Shown here: positions 53,099 to 62,385 of the stretch, one piece after another
Layout of the letters: every line of letters begins with the position of its first letter
How positions within the stretch are numbered: position 1 is the first letter of the stretch
Assembly: GCF_000515395.1 (NCBI RefSeq)
Contig: NZ_KI911782.1
Span: forward strand, 1,403,090-1,467,089
Direction: 5' to 3'
Source: Jiangella gansuensis DSM 44835
GTDB taxonomy: Bacteria; Actinomycetota; Actinomycetes; Jiangellales; Jiangellaceae
Length of the DNA: 64,000 nt
Translations under genes and position numbers: made by a program
The notes under the pieces: generated by a model
What the model was told of the DNA's origin: nothing
The model's database searches: none
The model's input: the letters and a program-made list of their open reading frames with translations, nothing else

Positions 53099-53980
53099 AT
53101 GTACGCGATCATCGGAGCCACCGGGCACGTCGGCGGCGCGGCCGCCCGTGACCTGCTCGCCACCGGCGCACCCGTCCGGGTCGTGGTCCGCGACGAGGCC
53201 AAAGGCCGGGACTGGATCGCGCACGGCGCCGAGGTGGCCGTCGCGGACCTTGCCGACGCCGATGCGCTGGCCGCCGCGTTCGACGGCTGCCGCGGCATCT
53301 TCGCCATGCTTCCGTTCGGTCCGGCGACGACGGACGAGGAACAGCGCCGCCTCGCCGACACGACCGCCGCCGCCGTCTCGGCCACCAGGGTCTCCGGCGG
53401 CCGGCCCGTCCACGTGGCGGCGCTGTCGTCGGTCGGGGCCGACCTGCCCGCCGGCACCGGGCCGGTGCGCTGGCTGCACCACCTGGAGAACCGGCTCCGC
53501 GACACCGGCGCGACCGTGACGGCGATCCGTTCGCCGCATTTCCAGGAGAAGGTCGAGACGGTGCTGGAAGCCGCCGTCGGCGCTGGGGTGTACCCGGTGT
53601 TCGGCGACAGCGCCGATGTGCCGACCCCCATGGTCGCCACCCGCGACGTCGGTGCCGCAGTCGCGCAGAGCCTCCTCACGCCGCCCGCCGACAGCGAGGT
53701 CGTCGACCTGGACGCCCCGCAGTACACCGAACGGCAGGTCGCGCGGAGGCTCGGTGCGCTGCTCGGTGCCGACCTGCGTGTGGTGACCGTACCGCGGCCG
53801 GGGTGGATCGCCGCGTTGACCGACGCCGGCATGCCAGCGGCGCTGGCGGCCGAACTCGCGGAGCTCTACGACGCCGAGCAGAGCGGACTCCTCCAGCCCC
53901 GAGGCGACCGAACCCGGCGCTGTTCCACGCCGATCGATGACACGTTGCGCGATGTCGTCCGGGCTGCCGTACCCGCCTAA
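53099..53980 (+). CDS. NmrA-like NAD(P)H-binding protein
   Basis: A 293-residue Rossmann protein of the NmrA/atypical SDR type: YAIIGATGHVGGAAARDLLA at the start (GxxGxxG), HVAALSSVGADL and FQEKVETVLEA. Such proteins bind NAD(P)H as redox sensors or reduce quinones and azo compounds. AGGAAGGAG lies seven bases before the ATG. Divergent from the AraC gene, its likely regulator. It overlaps the convergent ABC gene's stop by four bases. Confidence 0.9.
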   Translation: MYAIIGATGHVGGAAARDLLATGAPVRVVVRDEAKGRDWIAHGAEVAVADLADADALAAAFDGCRGIFAMLPFGPATTDEEQRRLADTTAAAVSATRVSGGRPVHVAALSSVGADLPAGTGPVRWLHHLENRLRDTGATVTAIRSPHFQEKVETVLEAAVGAGVYPVFGDSADVPTPMVATRDVGAAVAQSLLTPPADSEVVDLDAPQYTERQVARRLGALLGADLRVVTVPRPGWIAALTDAGMPAALAAELAELYDAEQSGLLQPRGDRTRRCSTPIDDTLRDVVRAAVPA

Positions 53981-55800
53981 GTCACGCGGACGTCGACGAA
54001 GCCGGAACCGGGCTGGTAGTCGGGGGACTGGTGCCGGAAGTACGTGTTGTACACGTCGCAGTAGGCGCCGCCGGAACGCAGCAACGACTCGTGGGTGCCT
54101 TCCTCGACGATGGCGCCCTCGCGCATGACGATGATGCGGTCGACGTGCTCGATGGTGGACAGCCGGTGAGCGATCACGATGGACGTACGGCCGGCCAGGA
54201 CGACGTCGAGGCCTTCGGAGATCTGCGCCTCGGTGAGCGGGTCGACGCTCGCGGTCGCCTCGTCGAGGATGACGATGGCGGGGTCCTGGAGCAGCAATCT
54301 GGCCAGCGCCACCAGCTGGCGTTGGCCCATCGACAGCGCCGAGCCGTGCTCGCCGACCTCGGTGTCCAGGCCGTCGGGTAGCGCGGCGATCCAGTCACCG
54401 TCGGCCACCTGGGCGGCCACGGCCCGGACGGCGTCGTCGGTGGCGTCCGGGCGCGGGTAGCGGATGTTGTCGGCCACCGTGCCGGAGAACAGGAATGGTG
54501 TCTGCGGCACCACGCCGAGCTGATGGCGGTAGCCGGGGAGGTCGACGGTGCGCAGATCGGTGCCGTCGACGAGGATCCGGCCGCCGCCGAACTCGTAGAA
54601 GCGCACCAGTAGCCGCCCGATGGTGGACTTGCCGGCACCGGTGTGCCCGACCAGGGCGATGGTCTCGCCGGCCTCGATGGTGAGATCGAAGTGCTGGAGC
54701 ACGGGGTGGTCGGGGGTGTAGCCGAACGTGACATCGCGGAACTCGACCCGTCCGGCCAGCCGGCCCACCGGCCGCGGATCGCGCTGCACCACCAGTGGCT
54801 CGGCGTCGATGAGCGCGAACACCCGCTCCGACGCCGACAGGCCCTGCTGGAACTGCGACCAGAACGATGCGATCGACGTCAGCGGCAGCCAGAACATGCC
54901 GACACTCTGCAGGAACAGGTACCAGTCGCCGGGGGAGATGGCGCCGTCGAGCACCCGCCGCCCGCCCAGATAGACCAGCAGGACGGTGGCGAACCCGGCC
55001 ACCGCGAACAGCGCCGGGAAGATGGCGCCGAAGACGAAGCCCTGTTTGAGCGTGACCCGGTAGTTCTGCGCGTTGATGGGACGGAACTCGTCGTAGACCG
55101 TCTGTTCCTGGCGGAAGTTCTTCGCCACCGAGATGCCGCCCATGGTCTCCTGCAGCGTGGCGTTGACCCGCGCGAGTGACCGCTGTTGGTGCCGGGTGGT
55201 GTCGCGGGCGATGCGCCGGAACCCCAGTGCCATGGCCACGATGATCGGGACGACGGCCATCACCATCAGCGCCAGCTCGACGTTGCGGGAGAACAGCAGC
55301 ACCGTGACGAGACCGACCATGAGCACCTGACTGACGACGTTCAAGGTCAGGGTCACGACGGTGGAGAAGTCCTCGGTGTCGGAGGTGACCCGGCTGACGA
55401 CCTTGCCGGACGGGTTGTCGTCGTAGAAGGACATGTCACGGGCGAGGACGGCGGCGAAGGCGTCCTCGCGCAGTTCGAGGACGACGTCGCCGACGACCTT
55501 TGCGGTGAACCAGCGCTGGATGAAGTTGAACACCCAGCCGAGGACGCCGGTGACGAGCACCGCGGCGACGAGTCCCACTACGAGCCCGGTGGAGCGGTCG
55601 CGCACCACCCGGTCCAGCCCGACGCTGAGCACCACCGGCAGCGCCGCCTGCATGAGCGAGTGCGCGACGATGCCGAAGGCGATCAGCGCCATGGTGGCCC
55701 GCTTGGGCCGGAAATACCGCACGATGCGGCGCAACAGCTCACGGTCGCCGTAGGTGCGGTCGTACTGCTCGGCGTCGAGGCCGTCCATGATGAACGCCAT
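53977..55800 (-). CDS. ABC exporter subunit (membrane domain + ATPase), LSMGQ type
   Basis: A 607-residue half-transporter. Six N-terminal membrane helices (about 35-320) precede an ATPase with Walker A GHTGAGKST, signature LSMGQRQL (Gly to Met at the second position) and Walker B IVILDEATASVD with an intact catalytic Glu. It starts in a TGATG overlap with the upstream subunit and forms a heterodimer with it. The substrate is unknown (lipid or drug exporter class). Confidence 0.92.
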   Translation of the reverse strand: MAFIMDGLDAEQYDRTYGDRELLRRIVRYFRPKRATMALIAFGIVAHSLMQAALPVVLSVGLDRVVRDRSTGLVVGLVAAVLVTGVLGWVFNFIQRWFTAKVVGDVVLELREDAFAAVLARDMSFYDDNPSGKVVSRVTSDTEDFSTVVTLTLNVVSQVLMVGLVTVLLFSRNVELALMVMAVVPIIVAMALGFRRIARDTTRHQQRSLARVNATLQETMGGISVAKNFRQEQTVYDEFRPINAQNYRVTLKQGFVFGAIFPALFAVAGFATVLLVYLGGRRVLDGAISPGDWYLFLQSVGMFWLPLTSIASFWSQFQQGLSASERVFALIDAEPLVVQRDPRPVGRLAGRVEFRDVTFGYTPDHPVLQHFDLTIEAGETIALVGHTGAGKSTIGRLLVRFYEFGGGRILVDGTDLRTVDLPGYRHQLGVVPQTPFLFSGTVADNIRYPRPDATDDAVRAVAAQVADGDWIAALPDGLDTEVGEHGSALSMGQRQLVALARLLLQDPAIVILDEATASVDPLTEAQISEGLDVVLAGRTSIVIAHRLSTIEHVDRIIVMREGAIVEEGTHESLLRSGGAYCDVYNTYFRHQSPDYQPGSGFVDVRVT

Positions 55801-57647
55801 CAGCCGGTCACCTCCACGTCGTGCGAGCCGGTGTCGGGTCCGGTGGCGGCGTCACGCGGACGGTGTGGCGCGAAGATGCGCCGGTACAGCGCGCACCGGG
55901 CGAGCAGCTCGTCGTGGCTGCCTTCGTCGACCAGCCGGCCGCCCTGCAGGAGCAGCACCTTGTCGGCCCAGCGAATCTGCGACAGCCGGTGGGTGATGAG
56001 CAGGGTGGTGCGTCCCTCGAGGATGCGCTGGATGGCGCGCTGGATCTGATCCTCCGTGGCGCTGTCGATCGCGCTGGTCGAGTCGTCGAGCACCAGGATG
56101 GCGGGGTCGGTCAGCAGTGCCCGGGCGATGGCAAGCCGTTGCCGCTGGCCGCCGGAGAGCGTGACGCCGCGCTCGCCGATGACGGTGTCGTAGCCGTCGT
56201 CGAGCGCGGTGATGAACTCGTGCGCCTGTGCGTCCTTCGCGGCCCGGACGATGTCGTCGCGGTCCACCTGCTGGCCGAGGCTGAACCCGATGTTCTCGGC
56301 CACCGGGCGGGAGAACAGCACGATGTCCTGCTCGATGGTGGAGATCTGCGAGCGCAGGGAGTCGAGGTTCCAGTCGCGCACGTCGGTGCCGTCGACCAGG
56401 ATGCGCCCGTTGCTGACGTCGTAGATGCGGTTGACCAGCTTCGTCAGCGTGGACTTGCCGGCGCCGGTCTCGCCGACGACGGCGACCGTCTGGCCCGGTT
56501 CGATCTGGAACGACAGGTCGCGCAGCACCGGCTGGCCGCCGTAGCCGAAGGTGACGTTCTCGAACCGGATGGCGCCGCGCATGGGCGAGACGTGGCCGTG
56601 CCGGTTGTGGTCGAGCTCGGTTTCCTCACGCATCAGCGTGAGCAGCCGGTTGGCGCTGGCGATGCCGTTCTGCACCAGCGAGAAGGAGAAGATGGAGATG
56701 AACGCGGGGAACCCGAGCAGCCCCATCAGCCCGATGAACGTGATCAGCTGGCCGAGCGTCAGCTCGCCGGCGTCGAGCAGCCACAGCCCGTGCAGGAGGC
56801 CGCCGGCCATCGAGACCGACAGCAGCAATGTCGGCAGGTAGCGCGCCTGGATGAGCCCCTGCTGGACGAATGCGTCGCGGTAGCGGCGGGCGTTACGGGC
56901 GAAGCGCCGCTCTTCCTGATGCTCCTGACCGGTGGCCTTGACCACCTCGATGCCCCGGATGGCCTCGTTCAGCCCGGCGTTGAGGGTGCCGTAGTTCTCC
57001 CGCAACCGCGCCGACACCGGTGACAGCCGGCGCATGAACCACCGGATGGACAGAACGAACGCGACGGCGAACAGCAGCGGCGCTACCAGCAGCCGCGGTT
57101 CGAGGAAGGCGATGAAGACGATGGGCACGATGCCCTGGCTCAGTGAATCGACCAGCAGGTCGATACCCGGGCTGAACATGGTGCCCAGCTGCCGCACGTC
57201 GCCCGCGCCGCGGGCCATGAGGTCGCCCACGCGCTGCCGGTTGTGGAACGTCTGGCTCTTGCCGAGCAGGCTGACGTACAGCTCGTCGCGGGCGTCGCGT
57301 TCCATCCGCTTGGCCAGCACCTCGGTGCACAAGCGAGCGACGAAGTCGAGCACCGACCGACCCACCACGATGACCAGCAACGTGACGGCGACGGTGGTCA
57401 GCGCCCGCGAGCGGTCCGGCGCGTCGCCCAGCACGATGTCGAAGGCCTCGCCCACCTGCCCCGGGATGGCGGAGTTGAGCACCACCATGAGCACGGAGCC
57501 GAGCAGGAAGCCCGCCAGGTGCCACGGGTTGCGCCGCTGGTGGGAGATGATCCAGCGCACCGGGCCGCGCCGGTCGAACTCCCGGCGGCCGGCGACGGTG
57601 AACTCGGTGCGCACTGTCGTCACCGTCGAAGTTCTAGCACTCGCCAC
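55800..57647 (-). CDS. ABC exporter subunit (membrane domain + ATPase), Walker B Asp type
   Basis: A 615-residue half-transporter. Its ATPase has Walker A GETGAGKSTL, a canonical LSGGQRQR signature, but Walker B reads ILVLDDSTSAID, with Asp in place of the catalytic Glu. Heterodimeric exporters pair one degenerate site (this Walker B with the partner's altered signature) with one consensus site, which is exactly what the two genes encode. Starts at GTG/ATG near 57647, MASARTSTVTT. It is the first gene of the pair. Confidence 0.92.
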   Translation of the reverse strand: MASARTSTVTTVRTEFTVAGRREFDRRGPVRWIISHQRRNPWHLAGFLLGSVLMVVLNSAIPGQVGEAFDIVLGDAPDRSRALTTVAVTLLVIVVGRSVLDFVARLCTEVLAKRMERDARDELYVSLLGKSQTFHNRQRVGDLMARGAGDVRQLGTMFSPGIDLLVDSLSQGIVPIVFIAFLEPRLLVAPLLFAVAFVLSIRWFMRRLSPVSARLRENYGTLNAGLNEAIRGIEVVKATGQEHQEERRFARNARRYRDAFVQQGLIQARYLPTLLLSVSMAGGLLHGLWLLDAGELTLGQLITFIGLMGLLGFPAFISIFSFSLVQNGIASANRLLTLMREETELDHNRHGHVSPMRGAIRFENVTFGYGGQPVLRDLSFQIEPGQTVAVVGETGAGKSTLTKLVNRIYDVSNGRILVDGTDVRDWNLDSLRSQISTIEQDIVLFSRPVAENIGFSLGQQVDRDDIVRAAKDAQAHEFITALDDGYDTVIGERGVTLSGGQRQRLAIARALLTDPAILVLDDSTSAIDSATEDQIQRAIQRILEGRTTLLITHRLSQIRWADKVLLLQGGRLVDEGSHDELLARCALYRRIFAPHRPRDAATGPDTGSHDVEVTG

Positions 57648-57838
57648 CGACAGACCACACCTGCTTTATGCGGCGATGCCGGCTTGTGACGGGGGCCGCG
57701 CGCGGCGGGGAAGGGCCGTGCCGGCCGAGACGGCCGGCGGCGCGACCGGACGATGAGGTGACTGCGATGTTCCGGGATGGTCGCGCCGGTCCGGCACGGG
57801 CCATCATGGTGTCGGGCGGTAAACCGGGCCCGCCGGGG

Positions 57839-58117
57839 TCAGCGGCGCGAGAAGCCCCGCTCGCTCTCGGTGAGCCCGCCCCAGATGCCGTAGCGCTCCG
57901 GGAGCGCCGCTGCGGCCTCCCGGCACTGCTGGGCGACAGGGCAGGTGGTGCAGATGTTCTTCGCGATCTGCTCTCGGGCACGCAGCGTGCTGCCACGGCC
58001 CTCGGGATAGAACAGATCGGTGTCCATGCCGCGGCAGGCGGCGTACGCCCGCCACGCGTCCCGCAGTTCGAACCAGTCCTCGGCGTGCGCGTCCATGTGA
58101 TCGGCCAGTGCAGTCAT
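57839..58117 (-). CDS. WhiB family transcriptional regulator
   Basis: A 92-residue WhiB protein. Fe-S ligands are Cys28 (ACRGMDTDLFYPEG), 56, 59 and 65 (ICTTCPVAQQC), then the RYGIWGGLTESER turn that contacts sigma region 4. No AT-hook tail, unlike WhiB7; it resembles the WhiB2/WhiB1-like short class. GGGGGA lies about 11 bases before ATG 58117. Its promoter region is shared with nothing divergent; the sigma-receptor gene ends 286 bases upstream on the same strand. Confidence 0.92.
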   Translation of the reverse strand: MTALADHMDAHAEDWFELRDAWRAYAACRGMDTDLFYPEGRGSTLRAREQIAKNICTTCPVAQQCREAAAALPERYGIWGGLTESERGFSRR

Positions 58118-58290
58118 GCGGCCAGTTCCCCCTTCGCCGTCCCGGTGCTGATCAGTGCCTTTGATCACCAGGACAGAGATGTGACCCCGTCATGACGCGC
58201 TCGCACGGAAATTTCTCGAGAAAGTTCGGGGGCCTCAGCGGGGGTCCGGACGAACCGGGTGAACGGGTCGGTTCCGGCGGCCGATCCGAC

Positions 58291-58364
58291 GGACACCACC
58301 AGGTGTTCTACCTCTCCACCATGCGTACGGTCCTGGTGGAGCGGCAGCGGACCTGGTGGTGTCC
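58291..58364. repeat. Nested palindrome downstream of the sigma-receptor gene
   Basis: GGACACCACCAGGT (58291-58304) matches ACCTGGTGGTGTCC (58351-58364) exactly; inside, CTCCACCA pairs with TGGTGGAG. It lies 38 bases after the sigma-receptor stop and can act as its terminator. TGGTGGAGCGG is shared with family-1 repeats, but the rest differs. The remaining 58118-58402 gap holds nothing else seen. Confidence 0.8.
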
Positions 58365-58402
58365 ACCGCCGAAGCCCTGCGGCCGGCCCCGAGTTCGCTG
58401 CC

Positions 58403-61363
58403 TCAGCGCGCCACGAACCAGAAGTGCTGGTTGGAGCCGCCGTGCAGCGGCCAGAGCAGGAGCCGGCCGTTCGGGCTCACACTGTCGATGTCGAGCCCGT
58501 AGGCGGGGAACACCGCGCTCTCGACCTGTTGCGGTGCCGTGCTGTCCGGGCTGATGCTCCAGCGTTGGTCGGCGCCGCCGTCGCAGGTGCTCAACGCGAC
58601 CGGCTGCTGTTCGCCGACGGCCTGCAGGCACAGATCCGCGGTGCCGGTGCGGCGGCGGATGGTTCCGTCGGTGGTGAGGCCCCAGTCGTCGGCGTGCGCA
58701 CTGCTGCAGGCGCCGGCGCGCGGGCCGTCCGGCCCGACCACGATGCATCGCTCGCCGCCGTGCAGGCCGAGATTCACCTTCAGCTGGCCGGGAACGGCGA
58801 TCGTCAGCGCAGCGGCCTCACTGGTGGCTGTGCCGACCGCGTTGGCGAACACCGCGCGGTAGCTCCGGCCGTCGTGCTCGCGGCCGACGTCGTTCACGGA
58901 CAGCGTGGCCTGGGTGCCGGTGCCGGAGGCGCCGTCCACCGCGGTCCACTGCTGCGTTCCGGGCAGCTGCTGCTCCCAGTGCCAGGTGGCCTCAGGCACA
59001 GCTGCCGTGGTCGTGGCGGTGTAGGTGACGTCCTGGCCCGCCCACGCGGTGGTGTCGGCCGGGTGCGTGATGAGCTCCGGCGCCCACCGGATCGTGACCT
59101 CGGCCGGTTCGGTGGTGACCGAGCCGAGCGGGTTCGTGAACACGGCGCGGTACTGGCGGCCGTCGTGCGTGAGCGTCAGGTCGGTCAGGGTCATCGCGGC
59201 GGCGTTGCCGGAACCGGTGGCACCCGGCACCGCGGTCCACGGGCCGGCGGCGGAGACGGCGGTCTCCCACCGCCAGGTGGACGCGGGGTTGCCGGTGACC
59301 TCGGCGGTCAGCTCCGCGGAGTCGCCGGGTTCGGCCTCGACGTCTGCCGGCTGCGCGGTGACCTCAGGTGCCCACCGCACGCTCAGCGTGGCCGGTTCGG
59401 AGACCGTTTCACCCACCTCGTTGGTGAAGACCGCGCGGTACTGGTTGCCGTTGAGCTCGCGGCCGGCCATGACCTGCAGCGTCGACGTCGTGCCTTCCTG
59501 CCGCGAGGAGGCGATGTCGGGGTTGGGCGCGCGCCAGTCGCTGCCGGGGCGTCGGACCTGCCAGGTGATGGTGGCGACGCCCGGGTTGGCCCTCGCGGTG
59601 GCTTCGAACGTGACGGACCGGCCTTCGTCGGCCGTGGCGCTGCGCGGATGGGCCTCGATCTCCGGGCTGTACCGCACCGTGATGACGGCCGGCTCGGTGG
59701 CGATCGTGCCCAGGGCGTTGGCGGCCCGCAGCCGGTAGGCGCGTCCGTCCATCTCCGACGTCGGGGCGTCGATAACGAGGGTGTCGCTGGTCTCGCCCGC
59801 GATGTCGACCCAGTCCTCCTCGGCCGGAGGCGCGGCGGGCGGGTCAGTGCCGTCCCCCGGGGTCTCTTGGTACACGGCGGGTACGAAGCTCGGCGAGCCC
59901 GACGATGTGCGCAGGAACCAGCGCGACGCGGCGGCCGAGTCCTGCGCCGGTGCGGGCTCGGCGAACTGCCATTGCAGCTGTGGCGGCGGGTTGCCGGACA
60001 CCGCGGCGGTGAGCACGACTGGTTCACCGGCGACGACCACCGGGTTCGGCGGCGGCTGCACGTCGATGCTGGGAGCCTGCTCCGCCTCCGGTGGGTCGCT
60101 CGGCGACGGCGTTGGGCTCGGCTCCTCGGTCGGCTCGTCGGACGGCTCCGCGGACGGTTCGTCGGAGGGTTCCGAGGACGGCGACTCCGAAGGCTGCGAC
60201 GGCTCGACGTCGGGCACGTCCACCGGTGGTGCGGGATCGTCGGCGGGCGGCTCGTCGTCCAGCGGCGGCTCGTCCTCCGCCTGCGCCGGAGGCGAGTCCG
60301 GTTCGGTGTCGGGTGGAGCGGCCGGCGGTTGTTCCTGGGTGTCCGGAGGCGGGGGCGGCGGGTCGGCGTCGTTGCTGCCCGGCTGCTCCGGCTCGGCGGA
60401 CGCCGACGGCACGGCGGCCGGCTCGTCGTCCGGGCCGTCGTCGGCGACCGCGAGGTATGCGGCGACGGCGATGGCCGCGGCGGCAGCCGCTGCCGCCCCG
60501 CCGACGGCGAGCTGCCGGGCCTGCTTGCCCCACCGGGCAGGGGAGAGGAAGGCGAGGACTCCGCCGCCGGCCGCGCCCGCCCCGGCCAGGGCGGCCGCTC
60601 CGACTCCGGACGCCGGGAGCAGCAGCGCCGGCCAGAGCACGCCGCGCATGTCGGAGACCAGCAGGAGCAGTTCGTCGCGGCGCTCGCGGCAGTGCGTGCA
60701 CGTGGCGAGGTGGGCACTCATCTCGCGGGTGTCGTGTGCGGACAGAGTGCCCCGCACATAGGAGGCGATCTTGGGTGCGTACGGCCGGCAGTCGGGCTGC
60801 ACCTCGGCCGACAGGTTCACCGCGAGGTACGCCTGGCGCAGGCCCTCGCGGGCGCGGTAGGCGAGCGCGGCCACGGCGTTGGCCGATCCGCCCAGTGTGG
60901 GTGCGAGCGACGCCGGCGACCGGCCCTCGATCTCGGTGTGCCACAGCACCTGCTGCCACCGCTCGGGCAGCGTCTCGAACGCGTGCCGGACAAGCTGCCG
61001 GTCGGTGGAGCGCGCCATGGGGTCGTCGGCGTGCGGGAGCACGTCGAGGATGGACGGGTCGGACACCTGGCCGGAGCGCTGTGAGGTGCGGTGCCGGTCG
61101 ATGGCCAGCCGGCGCACGACCGTCTTGAGGTACGGGGCGAACTCGAGGTCCGGGCCGCCGCCCTCGGTCAACCGGGTCAGGACCCGGGTGAAGGCCTCGG
61201 CGACGACGTCTTGAGCCTCGTCGCTGTTGTCGGTGACGATGCGGGCGACCTTGGAGGCGTCGTCGACGTGACGCCGGTAGAGCTCGTCGTAAGCGGCCAT
61301 GTCGCCCGCGCGCGTGCGCGCGATGAGCTGTTCATCGCTGGCGGCATCTGCTGGAGTGGTCAC
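58403..61363 (-). CDS. Sigma-70 (ECF) factor fused to zf-HC2, membrane segment, four Ig-like repeats and a ricin-type lectin domain
   Basis: A 986-residue single reading frame. Sigma region 2 covers about 10-90 (NSDEAQDVVAEAFTRVLTRL), region 4 about 120-180 (LPERWQQVLW, GGSANAVAALAYRAREGLR). A zinc finger of the anti-sigma type follows (HLATCTHC, 218-225). Hydrophobic stretches occur at 241-274 and 285-306, separated by a Lys/Arg loop. A Pro/Ser/Glu-rich linker (310-430) leads to four Ig-like repeats (about 431-563, 566-663, 664-758, 759-855) with RAVFTN-type strands, then a ricin-B-like domain (860-986; DQRWSI, SNQHFW). Sigma/zf-HC2 fusions are known in actinobacteria; the Ig array plus lectin would let an outer sugar signal control the attached sigma factor. 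It starts 31 bases after the degenerate-GGDEF gene. Confidence 0.9.
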   Translation of the reverse strand: MTTPADAASDEQLIARTRAGDMAAYDELYRRHVDDASKVARIVTDNSDEAQDVVAEAFTRVLTRLTEGGGPDLEFAPYLKTVVRRLAIDRHRTSQRSGQVSDPSILDVLPHADDPMARSTDRQLVRHAFETLPERWQQVLWHTEIEGRSPASLAPTLGGSANAVAALAYRAREGLRQAYLAVNLSAEVQPDCRPYAPKIASYVRGTLSAHDTREMSAHLATCTHCRERRDELLLLVSDMRGVLWPALLLPASGVGAAALAGAGAAGGGVLAFLSPARWGKQARQLAVGGAAAAAAAAIAVAAYLAVADDGPDDEPAAVPSASAEPEQPGSNDADPPPPPPDTQEQPPAAPPDTEPDSPPAQAEDEPPLDDEPPADDPAPPVDVPDVEPSQPSESPSSEPSDEPSAEPSDEPTEEPSPTPSPSDPPEAEQAPSIDVQPPPNPVVVAGEPVVLTAAVSGNPPPQLQWQFAEPAPAQDSAAASRWFLRTSSGSPSFVPAVYQETPGDGTDPPAAPPAEEDWVDIAGETSDTLVIDAPTSEMDGRAYRLRAANALGTIATEPAVITVRYSPEIEAHPRSATADEGRSVTFEATARANPGVATITWQVRRPGSDWRAPNPDIASSRQEGTTSTLQVMAGRELNGNQYRAVFTNEVGETVSEPATLSVRWAPEVTAQPADVEAEPGDSAELTAEVTGNPASTWRWETAVSAAGPWTAVPGATGSGNAAAMTLTDLTLTHDGRQYRAVFTNPLGSVTTEPAEVTIRWAPELITHPADTTAWAGQDVTYTATTTAAVPEATWHWEQQLPGTQQWTAVDGASGTGTQATLSVNDVGREHDGRSYRAVFANAVGTATSEAAALTIAVPGQLKVNLGLHGGERCIVVGPDGPRAGACSSAHADDWGLTTDGTIRRRTGTADLCLQAVGEQQPVALSTCDGGADQRWSISPDSTAPQQVESAVFPAYGLDIDSVSPNGRLLLWPLHGGSNQHFWFVAR

Positions 61364-61394
61364 CTGGTCTCGCTATCCGTCCCATTCAGGCGGC

Positions 61395-62273
61395 TCAGTC
61401 CAGGGAACCTGTCCCTGAGTGGCGGAAACTGGGCGGCCTGACGGCATGATCGACATTAGCCCCCCCATGTAGCCGTGTCACGAGTTCCGGCAATCGTGCT
61501 CGGGTGTCCGGGACAGCGAAGACGTCGACCATCACATGTGCAGTGCTCAGTTCACCGTTTTCGACCGCCTTCGTCAAGGAGATCCGTTCCACTCGCGCCC
61601 GTGCGTCGTCGGGCACCAGCGCCATCGCCATTGTCGTGCCGACCTGGCTCAGCGTGGCCTCCGGCCGGACCCTCGACCGTAGTGCCGATGCGGCCTGCAG
61701 GATGCGGGCGATGCGCATCCACGGGCCGGCCGCGGCATCCCACCGGACCACGATGAGAACCAGTGCCATCGGTTCCGTGGCCGACAGCCGGTCCAGCTCC
61801 TGCACCCGGCCGTAGAGATAGCCAGCGGTGTGCAGGCCAGACAGCGGGTCGACTCCCGGCGACCCGCGCTCGGCGGCGACGGCGTCCACCCACGCGTCGA
61901 CCAGCCGGTGCCGGGCAGTGGCACGCGGTAGCGGCGCCCCGCCGGTGTCCTCCAGCACGTCCCAGAGCTCGTCCAGCTCGGCCAGCAGGCAGGTGAGGTC
62001 CGTACTCGCTGCGGCACGCTCCCAGGCGAACACCGTCAGCGAGTGCGACACCTCCTCCGGCTCCGGCCGCTCGGCGCCCAGAGCCTCCAGCACGGCCTCG
62101 ACGCCCGGTGGAGGCAGCGCCCCGGACGGCGCGCCCGCCCCGCCCGCCTGGCTCGCGGGGCCATCGGCCCCACCCGGGCCGGCGGTCCTGGCCGTGGCCC
62201 GGCCCGGCTGTTCCAGCCATGCGGTCAGCAGCGTCGGTTCCGGCACGCCACCGCCATGGTCACACCCCGTCAT
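61395..62273 (-). CDS. Protein with degenerate GGDEF-like domain
   Basis: A 292-residue protein. An acidic N-terminal region with a Gly/Ala/Pro-rich stretch precedes a domain that follows GGDEF-family landmarks: DPLSGLHTAGYLYGRV (142-157, cf. the DPLTGL start) and MALVLIVVRWD. At the active-site hairpin, where GGDEF would stand, it reads SQVGTTMAMALVPDD (about 209-223), so cyclic-di-GMP synthesis is not expected. The gene is immediately upstream of, and co-directional with, the sigma-receptor gene (31-base gap), suggesting a shared operon. ATG 62273 has GGGGGA nine bases upstream; ATG 62282 and GTG 62300 are alternatives. Confidence 0.65.
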   Translation of the reverse strand: MTGCDHGGGVPEPTLLTAWLEQPGRATARTAGPGGADGPASQAGGAGAPSGALPPPGVEAVLEALGAERPEPEEVSHSLTVFAWERAAASTDLTCLLAELDELWDVLEDTGGAPLPRATARHRLVDAWVDAVAAERGSPGVDPLSGLHTAGYLYGRVQELDRLSATEPMALVLIVVRWDAAAGPWMRIARILQAASALRSRVRPEATLSQVGTTMAMALVPDDARARVERISLTKAVENGELSTAHVMVDVFAVPDTRARLPELVTRLHGGANVDHAVRPPSFRHSGTGSLD

Positions 62274-62385
62274 ATCCGGCATTCCCCCGCCTTCGCGCAC
62301 GCTTCGGAATCGTCCCTTGCTTTATCACGACGGGACAGCGGCGGCATCATGACGCGGGCGTGGCGACGAAATCTCGGCGGGTTTT

